8,219 bases of DNA from CAYVAP01 sp964521065 (GCA_964521065.1 CAZFPQ010000294.1:1-8219), one strand, 5' to 3'; positions 1 through 6,032 are shown, numbered from the stretch's first letter. The notes: generated from the sequence alone by a model not told the origin. A program made the numbers and translations.

Positions 1-269
1 TCTGCGATCTCGAGTTCTCTGGCTTCGCGGGTCATCCAACTATTGCCCACTTTTCCCCTTACTCCCTCCACATAGAACCGGGAGAGTCCTTCTGGGGCAG
101 CAATCAAGACTCCGGGGAGGTCAATCGGCGCAAAGCGTTTGAGGAAGCTTTGGGCCAACATGCGATAACCATGTAATACCAGCCAGACCTCTTGGATGTC
201 GGGGCCAGGTGTACCCTGATAAAATATCCTAGCGGATCGGGAGGTGTTCAATACCTCGAAGTTTTCCAT
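1..269 (-). CDS. alpha/beta hydrolase (esterase/phospholipase-like), 5' part only
   Basis: An open frame on the minus strand starts with ATG at 269-267 and runs without a stop to the left edge, giving the first 89 residues. The visible protein begins MENFEVLNTSRSARIFYQG. It then has a hydrophobic strand ending in LHGY (residues 32-35), the usual oxyanion-hole position of alpha/beta hydrolases, followed about 20 residues later by a second strand LIAAPEGLSRFY and the stretch GNSWMTREAREL. This order (strand, HGY, helix, strand, APEG.SRFY, W-rich loop) matches cytosolic serine esterase/phospholipase-like hydrolases common in Bacteroidota. The nucleophile (GxSxG), acid and histidine would lie beyond the edge, so catalysis cannot be confirmed. 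The gene is divergent from the arginine unit, and about 160 nt separate its start from the -7 element of that unit. Substrate unknown. Confidence 0.75.
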   Translation of the reverse strand, partial: MENFEVLNTSRSARIFYQGTPGPDIQEVWLVLHGYRMLAQSFLKRFAPIDLPGVLIAAPEGLSRFYVEGVRGKVGNSWMTREARELEIA

Positions 270-428
270 AGAGCAAGGGAGCAGTGGAAATTATAGATAA
301 CAAAAGGTAAACCTCGTAAAAGTAATCTGCAACTGCACGGATTTTTAACTTTTCTTCACCCAAACCAGTTGAATCTAACATTTTGATAAAAAAAAGTAAG
401 CTCCAGGTGGATATTTGAATTCGATTGC

Positions 429-436
429 TATATTTG
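429..436 (+). promoter_or_regulatory. Bacteroidota -7 promoter element of the arginine unit
   Basis: TATATTTG matches the Bacteroidota sigma-A -7 consensus TAnnTTTG exactly. No TTTG or TTG lies at the usual distance of about 20 nt upstream; the nearest TTTG (414-417) is only 11 nt away, so the -33 half is weak or an activator helps. Initiation would be expected a few bases downstream (about 441-444), which places the ATG of the Arg-rich mini-ORF at or within a few bases of the 5' end of the transcript. That would make it leaderless or nearly so (inference). Confidence 0.5.
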
Positions 437-443
437 ACCCGTC

Positions 444-539
444 ATGTTAAAAGTAGTAGGCCCATACCGACCACGACCATTGCGACGACCTTACCGCGCT
501 ATCCCAGCCGGACGAGGACGGACGCAGGGGGCCTCTTAA
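444..539 (+). CDS. Arg-rich leader peptide (31 aa), candidate arginine attenuator
   Basis: ATG at 444 and TAA at 537-539 enclose 31 codons. Seven are Arg (residues 9, 11, 14, 15, 18, 24, 26), and five of them fall in the ten residues 9-18, inside YRPRPLRRPYR. The Arg codons are five CGA, one CGC and one CGG; five Pro codons are interleaved. The ORF begins 8 nt after a perfect -7 element and lies upstream of three genes of arginine synthesis (GNAT, argG, argC), with about 137 nt of hairpin-forming sequence before the first structural gene. Short ORFs rich in codons for the pathway's end product are the hallmark of translation-coupled attenuation (his, trp, leu and thr leaders). Function is inferred from position and composition. 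No Shine-Dalgarno is seen, as is normal in this phylum. An overlapping longer frame exists here but has no ATG and is not favoured. Confidence 0.6.
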   Translation: MLKVVGPYRPRPLRRPYRAIPAGRGRTQGAS

Positions 540-647
540 ATCTTGCCTTTTTGTTGTTCATCCTTTATGTGCTGCGGAAGAAGCTTTCTGACAGCATGTT
601 GATTGATAGGTTGCTGTTAGAGACGGTCCTAAGCCCATTGTTTTCTT
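526..647 (+). promoter_or_regulatory. candidate attenuator region with competing hairpins
   Basis: Hand pairing finds several hairpins between the leader ORF and the GNAT start. Hairpin 1: 526-532 with 545-551, GC and GU pairs, with the leader stop codon in its loop. Hairpin 2: 567-574 with 592-599, eight pairs including two GU. Hairpin 3: 607-610 with 628-631 stacked on 613-617 with 623-627, followed by the U-rich stretch 638-647 (TTGTTTTCTT), so terminator-like. ACAGCA (591-596) can instead pair perfectly with TGCTGT (612-617), which would exclude both hairpins 2 and 3. The leader segment CGCAG (523-527) can also pair with CTGCG (572-576). Such mutually exclusive pairings are expected of an attenuator. 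The U-tract starts about 6 nt after stem 3, which is not ideal. No energy calculation was possible. Confidence 0.4.
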
Positions 648-676
648 AAAACCACTCACTAACCAACCCTATCACC

Positions 677-1423
677 ATGGACATCGAGATATTAGTAGCC
701 GGAGAAGATCACCTGGATTATGCCCAGGAAATTTGCGACCTCATGCAAGAAGCCGCCAAAGCCCGGGGAACGGGTATTGCGAAGCGTGAGCCGGCCTATG
801 TCCAGCAAAAAATGCGTGAAGGGAAGGCGATCATTGCCTTAGGTGAGGGGAAGGTAGCAGGCTTTTGCTACATCGAAACCTGGGGACATGAACAATACGT
901 AGCCAATTCTGGATTGATTGTATCCCCTGATTTTCGCAACCAAGGGCTGGCCAAACGAATCAAGCAGAGAGCTTTTGAATTGTCCCGCGAAAAATACCCT
1001 GAAGCCAAGCTTTTTGGCATCACCACCAGCTTAGCCGTGATGAAAATCAATTCGGAGTTGGGATACCGCCCCGTTACATTTTCTGAATTGACCACTGACG
1101 AGGTGTTTTGGAAGGGATGTCAAAGCTGCCGCAACTACGACATCCTTACCCGTAATGAACGAAAACTTTGTCTCTGTACAGGGATGCTCTTTGATCCTGC
1201 TCAGAAGAAAAAGAAAAGTGACGAGGCTGCTGCTTCTCAAGAGAATGCGCTCAAAGATCGATGGGAGCGCTACAAGGATCATCTACGACGACGACGAGGC
1301 AACAAATTACTCCAATCGATCCGTGAGAATCTTCAGCGAGGAGAGAAAAACGGAAAAGGGAACAAAACCAAAGCTCGGGTTTTCAGCAGCTTCCAAGCTA
1401 TCCGTAGGGTAAAGTTTCGCTAG
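677..1423 (+). CDS. GNAT acyltransferase, probable first enzyme of arginine synthesis
   Basis: A 248-residue protein with a GNAT fold. Residues 79-101 hold the strand GLIVSPDF and the acetyl-CoA pyrophosphate loop RNQGLA (87-92), followed by the helix AKRIKQRAF. MKINSELGYRPV (122-133) is the typical late GNAT segment. A cysteine cluster C148-x2-C151-x13-C165-x-C167 suggests a structural zinc site; I recall this as a feature of the Bacteroidota proteins placed beside argG/argC. Residues about 175-248 are a very basic, Lys/Arg-rich tail with four consecutive Arg (204-207). It is first in the unit and 48 nt before argG, so it likely acylates glutamate (N-acetyl- or, as Bacteroides carbamoylates N-succinylornithine, N-succinylglutamate synthase). 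The acyl donor cannot be told from sequence. The start at 677 follows an in-frame stop (647-649) and lacks a Shine-Dalgarno. Confidence 0.85.
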   Translation: MDIEILVAGEDHLDYAQEICDLMQEAAKARGTGIAKREPAYVQQKMREGKAIIALGEGKVAGFCYIETWGHEQYVANSGLIVSPDFRNQGLAKRIKQRAFELSREKYPEAKLFGITTSLAVMKINSELGYRPVTFSELTTDEVFWKGCQSCRNYDILTRNERKLCLCTGMLFDPAQKKKKSDEAAASQENALKDRWERYKDHLRRRRGNKLLQSIRENLQRGEKNGKGNKTKARVFSSFQAIRRVKFR

Positions 1424-1429
1424 TCGACG

Positions 1430-1437
1430 TACTTTTG
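1430..1437 (+). promoter_or_regulatory. possible internal -7 promoter element before argG
   Basis: TACTTTTG, just after the GNAT stop codon, matches TAnnTTTG exactly and is 34 nt before the argG start. No well-placed -33 TTTG is visible. If active, it would let argG and argC be expressed when the upstream attenuator stops transcription. Confidence 0.35.
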
Positions 1438-1471
1438 CCCCAGTTTTTAGTTCAATACATACTTCATTCAC

Positions 1472-2662
1472 ATGCCAAGCATCTTACTTGCCTACTCCGG
1501 AGGACTGGATACCTCTTTTTGTGTAAAATATCTAAGTGAAGAAAAGGGATATGAGGTACACGCGGCCATCGTAGATACAGGGGGCTTCAGTCCCGAGGAA
1601 ATGAAACGAGTAGAAGCCAGAGCTCATGCCCTGGGAGCCAAGAGTTTCACGGTTTTAGATGAGGTAAGGCATTATTACGAAAGCTGTGTGCGCTATTTGG
1701 TATTTGGCAATGTGCTAAAAAACCGAACCTATCCTCTTTCCGTCAGTGCCGAGCGGGTTTTTCAAGCCATGGCCTTGGTCCAACATGCCAAAAGCTTAGA
1801 TGTAGAAGCCATTGCGCATGGGTCTACGGGAGCCGGGAATGACCAAGTACGTTTTGATTTGGTCTTCCAAACCTTGGCCCCTCACTTGGAGATCGTGACT
1901 CCCATCAGAGACATGTCTTTATCGAGGGAAGAGGAGATTGAATTTTTGCGTAAACATGGAGTAGATTTTGACTTTGAAAAAGCCACTTATTCTGTCAATC
2001 AAGGACTCTGGGGCACCTCGGTAGGGGGCAAGGAGACCCTGAATAGCTGGGATCATTTGCCAGAGGAGGCATATCCTACCCAATTGTCAGCAGGGGGAGA
2101 ACGAGAAGTCCACCTGGATTTTGAGCAGGGGGAGCTTTGGGGAGTGGATGGCACTCGCTATTCGCATCCGATTGAGTCCCTGAGGGCCCTAGAGGAAATT
2201 GCAGGTCCCTACGCCGTTGGGAGGGATATTCACGTGGGAGATACCATCATTGGTATCAAAGGCAGGGTAGGTTTTGAAGCAGCCGCTCCATTGATTACCC
2301 TCAAGGCCCACGAACTACTTGAAAAGCATACGCTAGGCAAATGGCAACAGTATTGGAAAGAGCAGCTAGGTAACTGGTACGGAATGTTGCTCCACGAAGG
2401 CCAGTTCCTCGATCCAGTCATGCGCGACATCGAGGCATTCTTGACCAGTACCCAGGCTAAAGTAAGCGGCAAAGTAAAGGTGATGCTCTATCCTTATCGC
2501 TTTGTAGCGGCGGGTGTGGATTCCCCCAATGATTTGATGAGCGCCAAATTTGGTACCTATGGAGAAGCTAATCGGGCTTGGACAGGAGAAGACGTACGTG
2601 GATTCACCACCATTTTGGCTAATGCTGGAAAAATCTACCACTCGGTACATCAAGAAGACTAG
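1472..2662 (+). CDS. argG: argininosuccinate synthase
   Basis: A complete 396-residue protein, the normal length for the family. It joins citrulline and aspartate with ATP hydrolysis to AMP and pyrophosphate, giving argininosuccinate, in the cytoplasm. The N-terminal PP-loop YSGGLDTS (8-15) binds ATP. HGSTGAGNDQVRFD (116-129) is the signature citrulline/aspartate-binding segment, and SVNQGLWGTS (174-183) with the later PYRF (341-344) fit the family. It sits 48 nt after the GNAT gene and 46 nt before argC on the same strand, so the three are probably one transcription unit, perhaps with an extra start before argG. No frameshift or missing motif was seen, and the MPSILLAYSGG beginning supports the chosen start. 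Confidence 0.96.
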   Translation: MPSILLAYSGGLDTSFCVKYLSEEKGYEVHAAIVDTGGFSPEEMKRVEARAHALGAKSFTVLDEVRHYYESCVRYLVFGNVLKNRTYPLSVSAERVFQAMALVQHAKSLDVEAIAHGSTGAGNDQVRFDLVFQTLAPHLEIVTPIRDMSLSREEEIEFLRKHGVDFDFEKATYSVNQGLWGTSVGGKETLNSWDHLPEEAYPTQLSAGGEREVHLDFEQGELWGVDGTRYSHPIESLRALEEIAGPYAVGRDIHVGDTIIGIKGRVGFEAAAPLITLKAHELLEKHTLGKWQQYWKEQLGNWYGMLLHEGQFLDPVMRDIEAFLTSTQAKVSGKVKVMLYPYRFVAAGVDSPNDLMSAKFGTYGEANRAWTGEDVRGFTTILANAGKIYHSVHQED

Positions 2663-2668
2663 ATCAAA

Positions 2669-2686
2669 GCCTTTTTAGGAAAGGGC
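2669..2686 (+). other. hairpin between argG and argC
   Basis: GCCTTTT pairs with AAAGGGC (seven pairs, one GU) around a four-base loop TAGG, six nt after the argG stop. No T-run follows, so it is not a standard terminator; it could protect or tune the argG/argC message. Confidence 0.35.
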
Positions 2687-2708
2687 AAGTTCCAATAAAT
2701 AACATAGC

Positions 2709-3680
2709 ATGGCAATCAAAGTAGGAATCATTGGGGCCGCAGGGTACACGGCGGGGGAACTCATTCGTTTGTTGATTCACCATCCAGAGATAGAGTTACG
2801 TCTCCTCCACTCACATAGCCAAGCCGGACGCATGGTGGCAGAAGTCCACGATGATTTGTGGGGCGATACCGACTTGCATTTTACCGATCAGGTGAATAGC
2901 GTGGGGCTAGATGTATTGTTTTTTTGTGGAGGACACGGTAAGACCCAGCCCTTTTTAAGCGAGCATGAGATCCCTTCCGAGGTGCGTTTGATTGACTTGA
3001 GCAACGAATTTAGACTTCATGGACCAGGGCACAATTTCCTATATGGCTTGCCCGAATGGCAGCGTGAACATCTTATGCAGGCCAGAAATATAGCCAACCC
3101 GGGTTGCTTTGCTACCTGTATCCAATTGGCTCTGCTGCCTTTAGCTAAAGCAGGAGAGCTAAATCATGAAGTCCACGTAACGGCTATCACAGGATCTACT
3201 GGGGCAGGGCAGCGCCCCAGTTCTACCACTCATTTCTCCTGGCGTAACAACAACCTTTCTGTTTACAAGGCTTTTCAGCATCAACATTTGCCCGAAATCC
3301 GCCAGAGCTTGGGAGGGCTTCAGGCGAATGCCTTGCCACAAATAAACTTCGTCCCCTTACGCGGTGATTTTGCTCGAGGCATCATTGCAAGTGTTTACCT
3401 AGATTCTGATCTAAGCTTGGATGAAGCCGTAAAAACCTATCAGGATTTCTATCATGATCATCCCTTTACCTTTGTTACGGAGATCAATCCTCACCTAAAA
3501 CAGGTCGTCAACACCAACAAGGCCCTGGTATACCTAGCCAAGTATGAAGGAAAGCTGCATGTGATCTCCATGATTGACAACCTCTTAAAGGGAGCTTCTG
3601 GTCAAGCCGTGCAAAACATGAATTTGATGTTTGGTTTTCCTGAGGACATGGGCCTACGCCTGAAAGCCATGGCATTTTAA
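2709..3680 (+). CDS. argC: N-acetyl-gamma-glutamyl-phosphate reductase
   Basis: A complete 323-residue protein, slightly shorter than the roughly 345-residue long form but typical for Bacteroidota. It reduces N-acyl-glutamyl-5-phosphate to the semialdehyde with NADPH. The Rossmann nucleotide loop GAAGYTAGEL is at 9-18. The catalytic cysteine lies in NPGCFATC (Cys133), and the His-containing segment HQHLPEI (191-197) fits the family's conserved HxHxPEI region. FVPLRGDFARGI (214-225) and NLLKGASGQAVQN (291-303) are the expected C-terminal motifs. It is the third structural gene of the unit. The usual partners (argD, argB, ornithine carbamoyltransferase, argH) do not follow; the next gene is unrelated, so the rest of the pathway must be elsewhere. 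If the upstream enzyme uses succinyl-CoA, the true substrate would be the N-succinyl form. Confidence 0.95.
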   Translation: MAIKVGIIGAAGYTAGELIRLLIHHPEIELRLLHSHSQAGRMVAEVHDDLWGDTDLHFTDQVNSVGLDVLFFCGGHGKTQPFLSEHEIPSEVRLIDLSNEFRLHGPGHNFLYGLPEWQREHLMQARNIANPGCFATCIQLALLPLAKAGELNHEVHVTAITGSTGAGQRPSSTTHFSWRNNNLSVYKAFQHQHLPEIRQSLGGLQANALPQINFVPLRGDFARGIIASVYLDSDLSLDEAVKTYQDFYHDHPFTFVTEINPHLKQVVNTNKALVYLAKYEGKLHVISMIDNLLKGASGQAVQNMNLMFGFPEDMGLRLKAMAF

Positions 3681-3801
3681 GGAGAAAATGAGAGGGGGAG
3701 AACTTCGATCTAAAGACCCAAATCCCAATAAAAATTTGGATGCAAGTCGTCCTGACGGGGTGAGGAACAGGCACCTAGCACTCATAGGGGTATCAGCGAT
3801 G

Positions 3802-3831
3802 CAAAAGGTGGGTTGGGTCCGTTTTTGTTTT
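3802..3831 (+). terminator. weak candidate terminator after argC
   Basis: CAAAA (3802-3806) pairs with TTTTG (3823-3827) and GG (3807-3808) with CC (3819-3820), with a two-base bulge and a ten-base loop, followed by TTTT. It is AU-rich and 120 nt after the argC stop. A second hairpin (3718-3723 with 3734-3739, six perfect pairs) lies between but has no T-run. Either could end the arg transcript. Confidence 0.3.
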
Positions 3832-3849
3832 AGAAAAGCAGATTTTGCA

Positions 3850-3857
3850 TATTTCTG
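3850..3857 (+). promoter_or_regulatory. possible -7 element of the PilP/GspC-like gene
   Basis: TATTTCTG differs from TAnnTTTG at one base, with TTTG (3824-3827) 22 nt upstream as a -33 candidate and the ATG 16 nt downstream. The spacing is acceptable for Bacteroidota. Confidence 0.35.
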
Positions 3858-3872
3858 AAACAACTACAAGGC

Positions 3873-4349
3873 ATGAAACACATACGCACTCAACGATTGC
3901 TGTTGAGCTTGGTCATCTTCATCTGGGCAGGGGTAGCCTTTAGATATGGCTGGCGTTGGTCCTGGGATCAACCTGAACCAGAGTTACCCAAGGAAATAAT
4001 GATCAATTTAGAGTGGGGGCCCCCTCAGCCCCATCACTTAGACCTGGATTTTGAGGATCCTTTTCGGCTAAGCGAGCAAAAAGCCCCTGATAAAAAGTCC
4101 TCCTCAGCCTCAGTGCCTCGTCCAACTCGGATAGCCCCAAAGAAAAGAGCACCAGAAATACCGCCGATTGAATTTTTGGGGATGATTCAGGGAGTAGAGA
4201 GAACTGCTCCCTTAGCCATGCTGCGCTGGCAGGGGAAAACTTGGCCCATTCGAGTGGGGGACAGTTTGGCTGGACTGAGGATACTGGCCTTTGGAGAGCG
4301 GCAGCTTCAGATTAGCTGGCAGGATAGTGTCTGGATCCTCACTCCCTAA
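3873..4349 (+). CDS. PilP/GspC-like single-pass inner-membrane protein
   Basis: A 158-residue protein of bitopic layout. Residues about 8-23 (LLLSLVIFIWAGVAF) form one membrane helix after a short basic N-terminus. A linker of about 75 residues follows, rich in Pro, Lys and Ser, including DFEDPF (59-64). A compact C-terminal beta domain (about 98-156) shows the pattern of PilP and the homology region of GspC: IEFLGMIQG, then PLAMLRWQGKTWPIRVGDSL, then LRILAFGERQLQISW. Such proteins link the inner-membrane part of type IV pili or type II secretion to the outer-membrane secretin. No other pilus or secretion gene is adjacent, so the function is inferred from pattern alone; an orphan or a system split over the genome are both possible. 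It is probably transcribed alone, 192 nt after argC. Confidence 0.7.
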   Translation: MKHIRTQRLLLSLVIFIWAGVAFRYGWRWSWDQPEPELPKEIMINLEWGPPQPHHLDLDFEDPFRLSEQKAPDKKSSSASVPRPTRIAPKKRAPEIPPIEFLGMIQGVERTAPLAMLRWQGKTWPIRVGDSLAGLRILAFGERQLQISWQDSVWILTP

Positions 4350-4413
4350 TGGATTGAGCAAGCGAATTTTTTTTTGGAACATGAAAAAACAACCTGTCGA
4401 TTTTATGTAGGAA

Positions 4414-4541
4414 TTTTGTCCCAGATCAACGAAGGAAAGTCGACCTTAGCAAGTCAAAGATTCCGACCTGTCGGACTTAAGGTGTGAAGCAGTGGGATTA
4501 AGGGGCCACTGCTGAGCCAGTGACATAGAAATGGGACAAAA
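4414..4541 (+). ncRNA. candidate structured RNA, 128 nt, three-stem junction
   Basis: TTTTGTCCCA (4414-4423) and TGGGACAAAA (4532-4541) are perfect 10-bp complements that would close a multi-branch RNA. Inside, ACCTTA (4443-4448) pairs with TAAGGT (4478-4483) and carries an apical TCCGA/TCGGA hairpin (4462-4466 with 4471-4475, loop CCTG). A second arm, AGCAGTGG (4488-4495) with CCACTGCT (4506-4513), has eight perfect pairs and a purine-rich loop. CACTG (4507-4511) can alternatively pair with CAGTG (4518-4522), allowing a switch. A terminator follows 8 nt later. It lies between two genes with no ORF of note; the only ATG frame nearby (4381-4410) has nine codons. It matches no riboswitch or housekeeping RNA I can name. 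It may be an sRNA or a leader element of the amidase gene. The strand is inferred from the terminator. Confidence 0.45.
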
Positions 4542-4549
4542 GGCCACGT

Positions 4550-4571
4550 AATAAGGCATAACTTATTTTTT
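4550..4571 (+). terminator. AU-rich intrinsic terminator after the structured element
   Basis: AATAAG pairs with CTTATT (4562-4567) around the loop GCATAA and is followed by TTTT. The stem is perfect but AU-rich, so efficiency is uncertain. It could end an RNA made from the preceding element or serve as the expression platform in front of the amidase gene, whose start is 70 nt downstream. Confidence 0.45.
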
Positions 4572-4640
4572 GATTGTTCCTTAGCTATATTCTTCTCGAA
4601 AATCCCTTCGGAAGCGTATTTTGCTACAAATGTCTCATAG

Positions 4641-6032
4641 ATGAAACCTGCTTTTGCTCTGCTGCTCTCCCTCCTTCTATCTTGCTTATTGACTTGGTCT
4701 TGCCATAACGATTCCTCCGCAAATTCCCCGAGGGGTGCTTTAAGCTCTGAGCCATATACTTTTGATCCTGAGCAGTTAAAAGAGAAACTCAGCTACTTGA
4801 TCAAAGACAGTCTGGAAGCCAGCCTTTTTAACATTGATGAAGAGGGAATCAAGGTATACGCAGACCAAAGAAGTCGAGAAATAGATAGCCCAGAGTTTCA
4901 TCTGTTCATAAACGAAATTTCTTCTGTGGCCAGTGCCATGGATCAGCTTTCTGGTCCTGGACTTATTCGCTATTACTTGAACAAGGGGACCCAAAAACTG
5001 ACGCGGCGAGAACGCAGCTCGATGGCTGGCTTATCCTCACCTCCCCCTTTTAATCCGAACGCCCCCCACCCCCTCAAAGGTTGGCGTATTGCCGTAGACC
5101 CTGGTCATATTTCAGGGACATTAGCATGGGCAGAAATAGAAGGAAAGTTTGTCAAAATGCACCCACAAGCCCTTACTCGACAAACTCCGATTGCTTTTTG
5201 GGAAGCGAACTTGACCTTGGCGACTGCCTACTTGATTCGAGATCGACTGCGCCAACTAGGGGCCAAAGTGATCATGACCCGTGGGACGCCTGGACTAAGT
5301 GTAGCCGGACTCAGTTATGAAGATTGGAAGGCCAAGTATTGGCCGCAGATTGTGAAAGATAGTGCGATGGCTTGGGAGTTCACCCAAGAGCAGGTAGACT
5401 TCTGGCTAAATAAAGCTGAGGAGAAAGTAATTTATCGAAGCTTTTACAATGCGGAGGACCTCCGCAATCGTGCGGTGATGATCAATGAGTTTCGTCCACA
5501 TTGCACCCTGATCATTCATTACAATGTGCACGGACCCAATTGGGAAAACCGCGATGCGGAAAACTTCTTGCCGCCCGCAGATACGAACTATCTCATGGCC
5601 TTTATTCCGGGTAGCTTTTTAGCGGGGGAATTGAAGACGGTAGAAGACCGAGTAGCGGTATTGCGTCTACTTTTGACCCGTGATTGGGAAAATAGTCAAC
5701 TTTTGACCAAGGCATTTTTGACTCGCTCTGTTGAACATACCGACGTGCCCAGGGTACCTAAGGAAAATGGGCTGACTTACTTGGATCGGAGTAGTATCTA
5801 TGCCGGAGCCGATGGCTTGTACGCACGCAACCTTACCCTCACTCGTTTGGTAGAGAGCCCCTTGGTCTATGGGGAAAGTTTGAATCAGGATTACTTGGGA
5901 GAAGCCATGCAGCTGAATAAGCGGGATACCGTGATTCATGGAATCATGATTTCTACTCGGATCAAAGATGTGGCTCAGGCTTTTGTCGATGCGGTCTTAG
6001 ACTATGCGGAGGAAGGGAGAGGAGAGCGCTAA
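4641..6032 (+). CDS. lipoprotein N-acetylmuramoyl-L-alanine amidase (Amidase_3)
   Basis: A 463-residue exported protein. Residues 1-20 form a signal peptide with a lipoprotein-type end; Cys21 (LTWSC, then HNDSS) or Cys15 (LLLSC) could be the lipidated residue. Residues about 40-145 are a non-catalytic N-terminal region. The amidase domain starts near 147 with WRIAVDPGHISG. Predicted zinc ligands are His156 (DPGH), Glu188 (WEANL) and His293 (LIIHYNVHG). The segment LVYGESLNQD (408-417) takes the place of the usual E-x-G-F catalytic motif, with Glu412 the likely catalytic residue and Glu405 the alternative. The enzyme would cut the bond between N-acetylmuramic acid and L-Ala in peptidoglycan, from the periplasmic face of an envelope membrane. 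The domain is longer than standard, with large insertions around 215-270 and 300-395. It stands alone on its strand between two gene-poor stretches. Confidence 0.85.
   Translation: MKPAFALLLSLLLSCLLTWSCHNDSSANSPRGALSSEPYTFDPEQLKEKLSYLIKDSLEASLFNIDEEGIKVYADQRSREIDSPEFHLFINEISSVASAMDQLSGPGLIRYYLNKGTQKLTRRERSSMAGLSSPPPFNPNAPHPLKGWRIAVDPGHISGTLAWAEIEGKFVKMHPQALTRQTPIAFWEANLTLATAYLIRDRLRQLGAKVIMTRGTPGLSVAGLSYEDWKAKYWPQIVKDSAMAWEFTQEQVDFWLNKAEEKVIYRSFYNAEDLRNRAVMINEFRPHCTLIIHYNVHGPNWENRDAENFLPPADTNYLMAFIPGSFLAGELKTVEDRVAVLRLLLTRDWENSQLLTKAFLTRSVEHTDVPRVPKENGLTYLDRSSIYAGADGLYARNLTLTRLVESPLVYGESLNQDYLGEAMQLNKRDTVIHGIMISTRIKDVAQAFVDAVLDYAEEGRGER

Noticed and set aside
405..445. TTTGAATTCGATT near the promoter as an ArgR operator (ARG box).
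   Set aside because: Only one half-site resembles the box; no matching inverted half is at the right distance.
425..649. A 74-codon open frame overlapping the leader region, with a hydrophobic middle (LLNLAFLLFILYVL).
   Set aside because: It has no ATG, would start inside the -7 element, and overlaps the better-supported Arg-rich ORF in another frame. It happens to be in the GNAT frame but ends at a stop 27 nt before it.
4367..4375. Run of nine T after the PilP/GspC-like gene as a terminator.
   Set aside because: No stable hairpin precedes it; only three or four weak pairs can be drawn.
4381..4410. Nine-codon ORF (MKKQPVDFM) upstream of the structured element.
   Set aside because: Too short, no promoter at a sensible distance and no enrichment for one amino acid.
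4481..4523. GCCACTG and GGTG as parts of a cobalamin riboswitch.
   Set aside because: GCCACTG lies inside a perfect stem here, not in a junction, and the other conserved B12 elements are missing or out of order.
4424..4541. Resemblance of GGAAAGTC (4434-4441) and GAGCCAGTGA (4514-4523) to conserved pieces of RNase P RNA.
   Set aside because: The element is far too short, the P4 core complement is missing and most conserved regions are absent; short matches are probably chance.
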